Shown here piece by piece: positions 1 to 7,540 of a DNA stretch of 64,000 nucleotides. A program made the translations under genes and the position numbers. Source of the stretch: RGDT01 sp964630925 (GTDB lineage: Bacteria > Planctomycetota > Planctomycetia > Gemmatales > Gemmataceae); the NCBI GenBank assembly GCA_964630925.1, contig CAZVZK010000018.1:1-64000 (forward strand). Reading direction: 5' to 3'. Position 1 is the first letter of the stretch. Each line of letters starts with the position of its first letter. The notes below the pieces were generated by a model that was not told the origin of the DNA, ran no database searches, and worked only from the letters and a program-made list of their open reading frames with translations.

Positions 1-1097
1 ATCGAGTGCCCGATGATGCACACCTTCTTCAGGTCGAGCGGGTGGATCTTCGCCAGTGCGTCGAGGACGGCGGGGACGTCCGGCCCGCCGCCGAAAGCCA
101 GCACCGGTGAGCGCGTCGTGACGACGAACCAGCCACGCTCGGAGGCGAGTTTGGCGACGAGGCCGTTGCCGTAGCCGTCGAAGAACATGTTCTCGCTGCC
201 GCCGGCGCCGTGCATCGCCACGACGACGGGCAGCGGCTTGCCCTTCGCCGCCTCCTTCGGGACGGAGACCCGCACCGGCGACCCGCCGACGCCGGGCAGG
301 GCGAGCCAGTACTGGCCGGGCTTCTTGTTGTCCCACTTCCCGGCGGCGATGGCCTCGGCCTCGACGAGCAGTCGGTGGGCGGGGTAGTCGGTCTCCAGCG
401 GGTCGCCCTTGGCGAGCGTCTTGAGGATGCCGAGGTGGTGGGCGAGGGTGGCCGACTCGACGGTCTTCTTGCCGAGGGCGTCGGACGTCTCGAGTTTCTT
501 CAGCCGGGCGTCGAGGTCGTCGATGACGGACAGGGTCGCGCTCGACTCGAAGAGGACCTGGCCCTTCTCCCCCGAGATGCTCATCGAGAGGGGGAAGTCG
601 CCCTCCTTGTGGGCCCGCCATTTGATGGACGGCTTGCCCCACCCCTTCTCCTCGCCCCACCAGGCGACGGTCCCGTGATGAGGGCCCAGGTCGAAGCCGG
701 CCATGCCCGAATCGAAGGCGTACTTCGACTTCCACGGATAGAGGCGTTCCAGCCGCGCGGAGACCTCGCCGTCCCTGGCCGCCGCGACCCGCCGCGGCAA
801 CACGAACCGCCAGGCCGACGCCCAGAGGCGGGCGTGTTCTGGCTTCTCGTCGGCCAACGTCAATCGCGCTCGGTCGAGGATGGACGCCGCCTCGCCGAGC
901 CGCCCGGCGAAGAATGCCGGCGTCGCCGCCGCCACGGGCGGGATGGCGCGGGCGATGGCCTTCTTGTCGTCCTTGTGCCTGTCGAGCGCGGCCTCGAACA
1001 TGCGGAGGCGCTGGCCCAGCTCGTAGCGCACGCCCACGTCGAAGATCTGCGCCTGGGCCGACGACGCGAGGAGGGCAACAACGAGCAGGCTACGCAT
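1..1097 (-). CDS. Secreted alpha/beta hydrolase (esterase / PHB-depolymerase-like), 3' end cut off
   Basis: The reading frame opens with ATG at 1097 and runs off the left edge after about 365 codons, so the C-terminus is missing. The N-terminus (MRSLLVVALLASSAQAQ) looks like a cleavable signal peptide, so the enzyme probably acts outside the cytoplasm. Residues about 20-230 form an alpha-helical, Ala/Leu-rich region without a family I can name. From about residue 265 the hydrolase core appears: PVVVAMHGAGGSENMFFDGY is the typical oxyanion-hole segment, and the last visible residues, KKVCIIGHS(M), are the nucleophile elbow G-H-S-M-x of serine esterases. The catalytic Asp and His would lie outside the window. 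This order resembles planctomycete prolyl-oligopeptidase or poly(hydroxyalkanoate) depolymerase-like esterases. The substrate is unknown. Family assignment is solid; the exact activity is inference. Confidence 0.8.
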   Translation of the reverse strand, partial: MRSLLVVALLASSAQAQIFDVGVRYELGQRLRMFEAALDRHKDDKKAIARAIPPVAAATPAFFAGRLGEAASILDRARLTLADEKPEHARLWASAWRFVLPRRVAAARDGEVSARLERLYPWKSKYAFDSGMAGFDLGPHHGTVAWWGEEKGWGKPSIKWRAHKEGDFPLSMSISGEKGQVLFESSATLSVIDDLDARLKKLETSDALGKKTVESATLAHHLGILKTLAKGDPLETDYPAHRLLVEAEAIAAGKWDNKKPGQYWLALPGVGGSPVRVSVPKEAAKGKPLPVVVAMHGAGGSENMFFDGYGNGLVAKLASERGWFVVTTRSPVLAFGGGPDVPAVLDALAKIHPLDLKKVCIIGHS

Positions 1098-1116
1098 GAC
1101 TGACTCCGTTCTGCGG

Positions 1117-1158
1117 CCCCAGGGTCCCGCGTCCTGGGGTTCGAAGACTCACCCCAGG
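1117..1158. other. Two mutually exclusive hairpins between hydrolase and radical-SAM gene
   Basis: CCCCAGG (1117-1123), CCTGGGG (1133-1139) and CCCCAGG (1152-1158) occur in a row, so the middle copy can pair with either neighbour. The site is downstream of the minus-strand radical-SAM gene and just upstream of the hydrolase start. It could be a terminator or attenuator. No T-tract follows it, so the function is uncertain. Confidence 0.35.
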
Positions 1159-1229
1159 CTTTATTCTGGTCGCCGAAGCGGCTCCAAAACCAAGGCCCTG
1201 GTTGTTGACGGCTCCGTGGGCCGCGGCGT

Positions 1230-1859
1230 TCACTTGTCCCTGACCGGCAGGCCGGCGCGGCGTGGCCGTTTCCACAGGCCCACCGCCGACTTCGCCGGGA
1301 AGCCGTTGACCGTCAGCTCGCCGCCGGCGAGGCGGATCTCGAGCGTGTTCCGCTTCCGCCAGCGGTCATCGAAATGATAGCGATCCGTCAGGAAGTGGAT
1401 GCGCTGGTTCGTCGAGCCGATCCACCGCCGCTCGGTGTCCGGCCGTTCGCGCACGTACGGCCCATCGACCAGGATGTCGGTGAGCGAGAGCAGCTCGTTC
1501 ACCGGGTCGGGCATCAGACGCGCCTCTTCGATCAGGTGCCCGGAGAAGATCATCACGCTCATGCCGCGCTCGCGCAGCGCCCGCGCGAGCACCACGGCCC
1601 CGGCGGCGTGCGACAGGGGCTCGCCGCCCAGGAACGTGACCCCCTCGACGCCGTGGGCGCGGGCCGCGTCGATCTCTGCCAGCACGTCGGCGGCGGTGCG
1701 CTTCGTGCCGCCCTCGAAGGGGAGCATCTCCGGGTTGCAGCAGCCGGGGCAGCGCAGCGGGCAGCCCTGGAACCACAGCGCGAAGCGCACGCCGGGGCCC
1801 TCGGCCTCGGTGACGGGCACGGTCTGCGCGACGCTCAGGACGGTGGTGTCGATGCTCAC
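1230..1859 (-). CDS. Radical SAM 4Fe-4S single-cluster protein (NrdG-like activase)
   Basis: A 209-residue protein. The cluster-binding motif is in WFQGCPLRCPGCCNPE (residues about 29-44), a CX3CX2C set that would hold the [4Fe-4S] cluster and S-adenosylmethionine. The GVEGVTFLGGEPLSH stretch matches the GGEP motif that contacts SAM. Length and motif layout fit the 4Fe-4S single-cluster family that includes the activase of anaerobic ribonucleotide reductase (NrdG) and related glycyl-radical activases. No class III reductase (NrdD) or other glycyl-radical enzyme is nearby. The gene lies 37 bp downstream of rtcA on the same strand and is probably co-transcribed with it, so its partner may be different from NrdD. 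The start at ATG 1859 gives the expected short N-terminus before the cysteine motif. The radical-SAM call is strong; the substrate is unknown. Confidence 0.85.
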   Translation of the reverse strand: MSIDTTVLSVAQTVPVTEAEGPGVRFALWFQGCPLRCPGCCNPEMLPFEGGTKRTAADVLAEIDAARAHGVEGVTFLGGEPLSHAAGAVVLARALRERGMSVMIFSGHLIEEARLMPDPVNELLSLTDILVDGPYVRERPDTERRWIGSTNQRIHFLTDRYHFDDRWRKRNTLEIRLAGGELTVNGFPAKSAVGLWKRPRRAGLPVRDK

Positions 1860-1896
1860 GGGGTATCTCCAGGCGCGCCGGAGTCAGCACACCCCA

Positions 1897-2928
1897 TTAT
1901 ACGGCCGCGCCCGCCGCGACTTTCACCACGCCCGGCCCCCCCTCCGCGCCCTCGATGGTGATGCCGCGTTCGATGAAACGTCGGATCGTGGCGACGTTCG
2001 TCGTCAGGTGCCGCGTCACCTCCGCGACGGCGTACTCCGACGCCCCCTCCGCCAGCGCCAGCGGCAAGAGCAACTGGTCGCCGGAATGGAGGTCCACGGG
2101 GGCGCCGGCGTCGATGTGCGCCAACAGATCGGCCGCCGCCTCGCCGGCCACCGTCTCGGCGGGCTTGCCACGCTCGCCGACGCTGACGGCGGTGTAGCCC
2201 GCGCCCTGCAGCGCCACGGCGGCGCCGGGGCCGCCCTCCCACTTCTCCTCGGTGATGGTGGCGGTCAGGCCGCGCGCCTCCAACTGCCGCCGCGCCTCGC
2301 GGGCCATGCGGCGGGCGATGCCGATGTCCAGCCCCGCCACCCCGGCCACGCCGGTGATCGGCCCGGCGTCGGCGCGCTCGGTGAGGGTCAGCCCGTGCAA
2401 GGTCGCCGCCGGGATGACCGCCCGCAGGACGCCGCCGCCGCGCGGGTAGAAGCCGGGGCGCTCCAGCGTGAGGCGGATGCGCAGCCCGAGGCGATCCAGG
2501 TGCGGACGCCAGGTCCGGTCGAGGAAGGGGTAGGCCGGGCTGTTGCGGACGTGCGTGCCGCCGGTGATGGTGACCTCGCTGGCCGCCCCGCCACGCAGCG
2601 CCAGCGGCAGGTAGATCGTGTGCAGGACGAGGCCCGTCGCCCCGGCGGTGCCGATTTCGAATCGATACGTCCCGGCACGCACCGTTCCCGGTTCGAAGGA
2701 GAGGTCCGAACTGCCGACGGACGCGCCTTTGATCCTGGCACCCCCGATCTCGGACGCGGCCTTGACGCTCATGAGGTGCTGGGCGGCGAGGCCGGGCTTG
2801 GGCCGGCCGGCGCGGACGTTGAACAGGCGGAAGGGCCGGCCGGTGATCAGCGACAGCGCCAGCGCCGAGCGCAGGATCTGCCCGCCGCCCTCGCCCTCGC
2901 TGCCGTCGATCTCGATACGCTCACTCAT
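1897..2928 (-). CDS. rtcA: RNA 3'-terminal phosphate cyclase
   Basis: A 343-residue protein of normal RtcA length. The family converts RNA 3'-phosphate ends to 2',3'-cyclic phosphates using ATP through an adenylated histidine. The N-terminus MSERIEIDGSEGEGGGQILR has the GEGGGQI(L/V)R signature typical of RtcA/Rcl proteins. Further matches are GRPKPGLAAQHLMSV, YPRGGGV (residues about 155-161) and TGGTHV. The catalytic His region near the C-terminus is consistent with HLTTNVATIRRF. I chose ATG at 2928 because the longer frame upstream (to 3054) codes for low-complexity Arg-rich sequence and family alignments begin here. It stands divergent to the DUF1501 gene and just upstream of the radical-SAM activase, with no RtcB ligase or RtcR regulator visible. 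A role in RNA repair or end processing follows from the family. Confidence 0.93.
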   Translation of the reverse strand: MSERIEIDGSEGEGGGQILRSALALSLITGRPFRLFNVRAGRPKPGLAAQHLMSVKAASEIGGARIKGASVGSSDLSFEPGTVRAGTYRFEIGTAGATGLVLHTIYLPLALRGGAASEVTITGGTHVRNSPAYPFLDRTWRPHLDRLGLRIRLTLERPGFYPRGGGVLRAVIPAATLHGLTLTERADAGPITGVAGVAGLDIGIARRMAREARRQLEARGLTATITEEKWEGGPGAAVALQGAGYTAVSVGERGKPAETVAGEAAADLLAHIDAGAPVDLHSGDQLLLPLALAEGASEYAVAEVTRHLTTNVATIRRFIERGITIEGAEGGPGVVKVAAGAAV

Positions 2929-3080
2929 GTCGGGATGATGCCACGCACGCCGCAGAGGTTCACGTCTATCCACCCTCCGCCAGGATAACAGAGGCGCGGC
3001 GTCCCGTCTGCGAGATGTTTCCTCCTGGCATCCCGCCGCCCGCCGGAGTACCATCTCACCATCACGCCTCGGAGCGCAGC

Positions 3081-4472
3081 ATGGCCATCCACCCCGCCTG
3101 GGATCACCTCGTCAGCCGCCGCGACCTCCTCGCCTGCGCCGCCGTCGGCGTCGCGGGCGGCGTCCTCCCCGCCTCCGCCGGCACCCCGGCCCCGCGCGGC
3201 AGGGCGAAGTCCGTGGTCGTCCTGTGGATGGGCGGCGGCCTGACCCACATCGACTCCTTCGACCCCAAGCCCGCCGCCCCGTCGGAGATCCGCGGCAACC
3301 TGTCGGCCATCGACACCACCGTCCCCGGCGTCCGCTTCTGCGAGACCATGCCCCACCTGGCGCGGCAGGCCCACCGCCTCGCCGTCATCCGCTCCTTCGT
3401 CGCCGGCACCGACGACCACCTCATCGGCCAGTCCTACGGCCTGTCGGGCCGCAAGATCACCGCCGGCACCATCCTCACCGAGCCGAACGTCGGCTCGATC
3501 ATCTCCAAGCTCCACGGCGGACGCGCCGGCCTGCCCGGCTACATCGCCGTCCCCGGCACCACGCGCCCCGGCCCGCCGCCGCACAACCTCTTTACCGGCG
3601 GCTGGCTCGGCCGCGAGTACGCCCCCTTCTGCTCCGGAGGACAGCCGCGTAACGCTGATTTCACCGCGTTCGTGAAAGAGGCCCCCGAGGAGGACTTCAA
3701 CCGTCAGGGCCTGTCTCTCCCCGACGACCTCACCCCGCCGCGCCTCGACGGCCGCCACGGCCTCCGCGGCAAACTCGACCGCGGCCTCGGCGCCCTGGAG
3801 CGGGCCGGCCTGGGCGGCATGCTCTCGCGCCAGTACCGCACGGCGTTCGAGATGCTCCTGTCGCCGAGCGTGCGTCGGGCCTTCGACCTGACGCGCGAGC
3901 CGGGCCGCCTGCGCGAGAAGTACGGCCGCACCAAGATCGGCCAGCGCTGCCTCCTGGCCCGGCGGCTGGTCGAGGGCGGCGCCCGCTTCGTCCTCGTCGA
4001 TTACGGCTACGACCCCGAGTTCGGCAACCTGTGGGACAACCACAACGCCGCCGTCCAGAAGCACCCGCCCATCATGAAAATGGTCCGTGAGCCGTACCAC
4101 CTCGCCGGCACCGACCGCGCCTTTGCCGCCCTCATCGAAGACCTCGCCACCCGCGGCCTGCTCGATGACACCCTCGTCCTGTTCCTCACCGAATTCGGGC
4201 GGACGCCGAAGATCAACCGCGACGGCGGACGCGACCACTGGGGCAAGTCCGGCTCCCTCTTCTTCGCCGGCGCCGGGGTGCGTGGCGGCCAGGTCATCGG
4301 CGCCACCGACGGCCACGCCGGCGACGTGCGCGGCCCGGCGGTCACGCCTGGCGACGTGGCCGCCACGGTGTACCAGGCCCTGGGCGTCCCACTCGACACA
4401 GAGCTGCACGACAGGCAGGGCCGCCCGTACCCGCTGTGCGAGGGCAAGCCCGTCGAGGCGGTCTTCGCGTGA
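3081..4472 (+). CDS. DUF1501 domain protein with twin-arginine signal
   Basis: A 463-residue protein. The N-terminus contains S-R-R-D-L-L (residues about 13-18) followed by a hydrophobic Ala/Val/Gly run, a Tat signal typical of DUF1501 proteins. Family landmarks are VVLWMGGGLTHIDSFDPKP, a Gly-rich alkaline-phosphatase-like metal/substrate segment, and TEFGRTPKINRDGGRDHWGK near the C-terminus. The fold belongs to the alkaline phosphatase/sulfatase superfamily, but the activity of DUF1501 is not established. Such genes are very abundant in planctomycetes, usually next to PSCyt1/DUF1549 or DUF1592 genes. This one has no such partner next to it. Start ATG 3081 is preferred over an upstream in-frame codon at 3015 because the Tat motif then sits at the usual distance from the N-terminus. 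Confidence 0.93.
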   Translation: MAIHPAWDHLVSRRDLLACAAVGVAGGVLPASAGTPAPRGRAKSVVVLWMGGGLTHIDSFDPKPAAPSEIRGNLSAIDTTVPGVRFCETMPHLARQAHRLAVIRSFVAGTDDHLIGQSYGLSGRKITAGTILTEPNVGSIISKLHGGRAGLPGYIAVPGTTRPGPPPHNLFTGGWLGREYAPFCSGGQPRNADFTAFVKEAPEEDFNRQGLSLPDDLTPPRLDGRHGLRGKLDRGLGALERAGLGGMLSRQYRTAFEMLLSPSVRRAFDLTREPGRLREKYGRTKIGQRCLLARRLVEGGARFVLVDYGYDPEFGNLWDNHNAAVQKHPPIMKMVREPYHLAGTDRAFAALIEDLATRGLLDDTLVLFLTEFGRTPKINRDGGRDHWGKSGSLFFAGAGVRGGQVIGATDGHAGDVRGPAVTPGDVAATVYQALGVPLDTELHDRQGRPYPLCEGKPVEAVFA

Positions 4473-4552
4473 CGGCCGTCATCGGCGCGTTCCGAAGGGA
4501 GGGCGGTGGCCTTCCCCTCGCCCCTCCGCCGGAGAGCCGCCGGAAAAAGAGG

Positions 4553-4582
4553 AAGCCGCCGGCCCTTTCGGGTCGGCGGCTT
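4553..4582. terminator. Strong hairpin, probably bidirectional terminator
   Basis: AAGCCGCCGGCCC (4553-4565) pairs with GGGTCGGCGGCTT (4570-4582) through 13 pairs, one of them G.U, around a TTTC loop. An A-rich stretch precedes it and a TTTC follows it. It lies 80 bases after the DUF1501 stop codon. Confidence 0.75.
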
Positions 4583-4821
4583 TCGGGGATGAGCAGGGGG
4601 AAGGGCTGTGGGGTATGAGGATGAACCCGGGGGAGTGGGTTCGACTGGTTGTCTCGTCAGCACAACATAGCATGGCCCGTGCCGCGTGCGCCGCCCGTCC
4701 GTGGAATTGTCCGCAACCGCCCTGACGCCTTCAGGTTGCGCCGGATTGGCCGCGCCCCGACCTGCCTGGGCCCCCCGCCGGGGTGTGTAACGGCTACACG
4801 CCGCCGTACAATCCTGGTAAC

Positions 4822-5036
4822 CGACCAGGCGGGTGGGGGAATGAGACGGAAGCAGACGGGGGGGATGGCCGGGGTGGGGCGAATTGCATTGCATTGCACC
4901 CCCCCAGGCACCCCTTGAAATGCAAATTCCCGGCGGAATTTGCATTTCACGGCGAGTGGTCAGGCCACCCACGCCCGTGCCGTGGCCGCCCTCCACGTCT
5001 CATTTTGTCTAACCCCACATGTCGGGTGAACGGCTA
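4822..5036 (-). repeat. MITE-like inverted-repeat element, copy A
   Basis: A block of roughly 210 bp that reappears, inverted and highly similar by eye, at 59170-59386, and with shared ends but a different, longer interior at 52188-52813. The two ends of the element are imperfect inverted repeats of each other: one end is related to GTTCACCCGGCCTGTGGGG, the other to GTTCAGCCGGGTGTGGGAAT. The interior carries a perfect 14-bp stem, GAAATGCAAATTCC (4917-4930) with GGAATTTGCATTTC (4935-4948) around loop CGGC, plus a TTGCA triplet repeat near 4882-4897. No transposase or clear target-site duplication is visible. It is a non-autonomous dispersed element by structure; mobility is inference. Confidence 0.75.
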
Positions 5037-5236
5037 CTCCGCCTTCTATCCTGCTCCTACCGCCGGGTCTCGTCTTCCCCGTATCCGCCCCCACGGAGGC
5101 CCGTGCCGCCGGACGCCCCTCGGCCCGCGGCCTCACACCCGCGCCGGGGCGGCCTGAACCGTCTCTTTCTGCGTGATCGCCTGGCGGTCGGACGCCGACC
5201 AGCACCGGGCCCACCACGGGAGGTCCACGCGGGCCC

Positions 5237-6877
5237 TCACTCCCGCAGCTTCCTCCGCAGCACCTTGCCCAGGAAGTTGCGCGGCAGCTCGGTGACGACC
5301 TCGACCGTCTTCGGCCTCTTGTGCTTGCCCAGGTGCAGCCGACAGTAGGCGTCGACCGCGGCCGCGTCGATCTTCTGGCCGGCCCGCGGCACCACCAGCG
5401 CACGCACCACCTCGCCCTTCTCCGCGTCCGGCACGCCGATCACGGCGGCCTCCGCCACCGCCGGGTGGGCCAACAGCACCTCCTCCACCTCCGCCGGGTA
5501 GACGAGGTAGCCCGAGGTCTTGATGATGTCACGCTTGCGGTCCACGAGCGTGTAGCGGCCCTCCCCGTCGATCCGCGCCAGGTCGCCCGTGTGTAGCCAG
5601 CCGCCCTCGAGCGCCTCCTGCGTCGCCAGCGGGTTGTTGAAGTAGCCCTTCATCACCTGCGGCCCACGCACCAGCAGCTCGCCCACGCCGTCCACCACAT
5701 CGACGAGCCGCGCCTCCGTCTCCGGCAGCGGCACGCCGATCCTCCCCGGCCGTGAGTCCCCCAGGTAGTTGACGTGCGTCACCGGGCCGGCCTCCGTCAG
5801 GCCGTAGCCCTCGACGATCTCACGCACCCCGGTGCGCGCGAACGACTCGCGGACCTCCTGCGATAGGGCCGAGGCCCCGCTGATCACGGCCCGCACGAAC
5901 GACAGGTCGGCGGGCGTCGATCCCATGACGTTGTTCAGCGCGTGCAGCATGGCCGGGACCGCCGGGACCAGCGTCGGGCGCCGCGTCGTCATCACGTCGA
6001 GGACCGCCCGCGCCTCGAAGCGCGGGTGCAGGTGCATCGTCGCGGCGGCGGCCCACGAGGAGAGCAGCGACACCGTCAGCCCGTAGGCGTGGAAGAACGG
6101 CAGGACCGCCAGGATGCCGTCGGAGGCGTCCGGCCCGCCCATCCAGTGCCGCAACTGCATCGCGTTGGCGATCAGGTTGGCATGTGTCAGCTCGACCGCC
6201 TTGGGCGAGGACGTGGTCCCGCCCGTCGGCGCCAGCACCGCCACCGACTCCTTCGGGTCGATGTCCACGGCCTCGGCGAGGGGGTCGGCGGACACCAGGG
6301 CGTCGAACCGGTGCCGCCTCTCGTCGTCGGGCAGCAGCAGGAAGCCGTTGCGGCGCAGGCGCTCGAAGCGGTACAGCAGGCCGCGCCACATCGTCATGCG
6401 GCGGGCCAGCGAGGCCAGGACGAGGTGCTCCACCGGGCCGCGCGTCATCGACGGCGACACCAGCGGCGCGAGGAGGTCCAGCGTGATGACGATCTTGCAG
6501 CCGGCGGACTCCAGCCAGTGGCCGGCCTCCTCCGCCACCATCAGCGGGCTGAGCTGCAGCGCCGTCGCGCCGGTCAGCCACACCGCCTGCAGCGCGACGA
6601 GGTACTCGGGGATGTTGGGCAGCAAGAGGCCCACGGGCCGGCCCGGCTCCGCGCCCAGCTTGACGAGCGACGAGGCCAGCCTGTGGGCCTGCTCGTCCAG
6701 CTCGCGGAACGTGGTGGCGCCGTCGTACAGCGTGCAGCCGGCCCGCCCGGGGTGGCGCCGGGCGGCCCGCGTCAGCAGCTCGTGCAGCGGCACGGGCGGG
6801 TACGGCACCACGCTCGGCATGTCGCAGGGGTATTCATCGAGCCACGGCTGCCGCCAGTCGCTGGGGTGGGCGCGCAT
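5237..6877 (-). CDS. AMP-binding acyl-CoA synthetase / ligase-like protein
   Basis: A 546-residue ANL-superfamily enzyme, which would activate a carboxylic acid as acyl-adenylate and usually transfer it to CoA. Motifs appear in order: APTGGTTSSPKAVELTHANL (P-loop-like A3), EGYGLTEAGPV (A5), LHTGDLARID (A7), VDRKRDIIKTSGYLVYPAEV (A8) and LPRNFLGKVLRRKL, which carries the C-terminal catalytic Lys (A10). All core motifs are intact, so the enzyme should be active. The substrate cannot be read from sequence, though size and motif style fit long- or medium-chain fatty acyl-CoA synthetases. ATG at 6877 is the favoured start: a GGAGGGA ribosome-binding site sits 6-8 bases upstream. A GTG two codons earlier (6883) abuts that site and is less likely. 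It stands alone between a repeat-bearing spacer and the divergent blaI operon. Confidence 0.93.
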   Translation of the reverse strand: MRAHPSDWRQPWLDEYPCDMPSVVPYPPVPLHELLTRAARRHPGRAGCTLYDGATTFRELDEQAHRLASSLVKLGAEPGRPVGLLLPNIPEYLVALQAVWLTGATALQLSPLMVAEEAGHWLESAGCKIVITLDLLAPLVSPSMTRGPVEHLVLASLARRMTMWRGLLYRFERLRRNGFLLLPDDERRHRFDALVSADPLAEAVDIDPKESVAVLAPTGGTTSSPKAVELTHANLIANAMQLRHWMGGPDASDGILAVLPFFHAYGLTVSLLSSWAAAATMHLHPRFEARAVLDVMTTRRPTLVPAVPAMLHALNNVMGSTPADLSFVRAVISGASALSQEVRESFARTGVREIVEGYGLTEAGPVTHVNYLGDSRPGRIGVPLPETEARLVDVVDGVGELLVRGPQVMKGYFNNPLATQEALEGGWLHTGDLARIDGEGRYTLVDRKRDIIKTSGYLVYPAEVEEVLLAHPAVAEAAVIGVPDAEKGEVVRALVVPRAGQKIDAAAVDAYCRLHLGKHKRPKTVEVVTELPRNFLGKVLRRKLRE

Positions 6878-7142
6878 GGGCACTCCCTCCGGGCTCTGGC
6901 CCGGATCGTTGACATCGGTCTCGCGATGGCCTGATGGTGCGGGGGTGGGCCTGATGTGGGTGTGGCCGCACCGTCTGTTCCTCCCTTCATTTTACCCGTC
7001 GCGTCCGCCTCGGACAAGCGGCAAGCCCGGCGGGCTGCGTCGGCGGGCGCGGCGGTGACGGTCCTGACGGTTATTCCGCTTGACAGGCCATAGACGGGAT
7101 GACTAAGATGCCCCTTAGTCGCCCTGTCTATGGGGGCCGGCG
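6878..7142. other. Divergent intergenic region
   Basis: 265 bases between the acyl-CoA ligase start and blaI. The blaI-proximal part holds the promoter-operator described at 7080-7133. The rest contains the ligase ribosome-binding site and presumably its promoter, which I cannot place with confidence. Confidence 0.5.
7080..7133 (+). promoter_or_regulatory. Promoter with BlaI-type operator dyad
   Basis: TTGACA at 7080-7085 and TAAGAT at 7104-7109, 18 bases apart, form a good sigma-70-like promoter just upstream of blaI. Overlapping the -10 is a long dyad: CCATAGACGGGATGACTAAG (7088-7107) mirrors CTTAGTCGCCCTGTCTATGG (7114-7133) about a centre at 7110.5, with 17 of 20 positions matched. The inner half-sites GACTAAG/CTTAGTC fit operators of BlaI/MecI repressors. 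Position implies autorepression of the operon by its first gene product. Confidence 0.85.
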
Positions 7143-7538
7143 ATGACGAGACAGCCTGACGTGCCGGAGGCCGAGCTGGCGGTGCTCCGTGTCCTGTGGG
7201 AGGACGGCGAATCGACGCGCCGCCACCTCACGGACCGGCTGTACCCCGGCGGCGGGCCCGCCCACTACACCACCGTCCAGAAGTTGCTGGAGCGCCTGCA
7301 GGAGCGCGAGCTGGTCGTCCAGGGCGGCACGCCGCAGCTCCGCACCTTCACCGCCGCCGTCGGCCGCGACGAGCTGATCGGCCTGCAGCTCCGCGGCATG
7401 GCCGACCGCCTGTGCGAGGGGTCGCTGTCGCCCCTGCTGATGAACCTCGTCAAGGCGCAGCCCCTCAGCGAGGCGGACCTCGAGGAGCTGCGCCGCTTCG
7501 TCCGCGAGCAGTCACGCAAGCCGCGCAGGGAGGGCTGA
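7143..7538 (+). CDS. BlaI/MecI/CopY-family transcriptional repressor
   Basis: A 131-residue protein of the usual family length. The N-terminal winged helix is recognisable: DVPEAELAVLRVLWEDGEST at the start, then YTTVQKLLERLQERELVVQG, the recognition helix and wing. The C-terminal part (residues about 75-125) is the helical dimerisation region with LSEADLEELRRFV. It should bind the dyad at 7088-7133 and repress its own operon until the downstream M56 protein triggers its removal, as in BlaI/BlaR1. The next gene begins two bases after the stop codon, so the two are translated together. No beta-lactamase or penicillin-binding protein gene is nearby, so the signal is probably not a beta-lactam. 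Confidence 0.95.
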   Translation: MTRQPDVPEAELAVLRVLWEDGESTRRHLTDRLYPGGGPAHYTTVQKLLERLQERELVVQGGTPQLRTFTAAVGRDELIGLQLRGMADRLCEGSLSPLLMNLVKAQPLSEADLEELRRFVREQSRKPRREG

Positions 7539-7540
7539 CG

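Larger units (their letters stand above)
4473..5236. other. Long intergenic spacer between two convergent genes
   Basis: 764 bases without a convincing gene. It holds a strong hairpin terminator at 4553-4582 and element copy A at about 4822-5036. An imperfect direct repeat also flanks copy A: the sequence around 4788-4823 (starting TAACGGCTAC) resembles 5029-5064 (starting GAACGGCTAC). I see nothing recognisable in 4600-4780 and 5065-5236. Confidence 0.6.

Noticed and set aside
4640..4780. Possible tRNA around a GGTTCGACT sequence
   Set aside because: No cloverleaf, anticodon stem or CCA-end pairing could be built.
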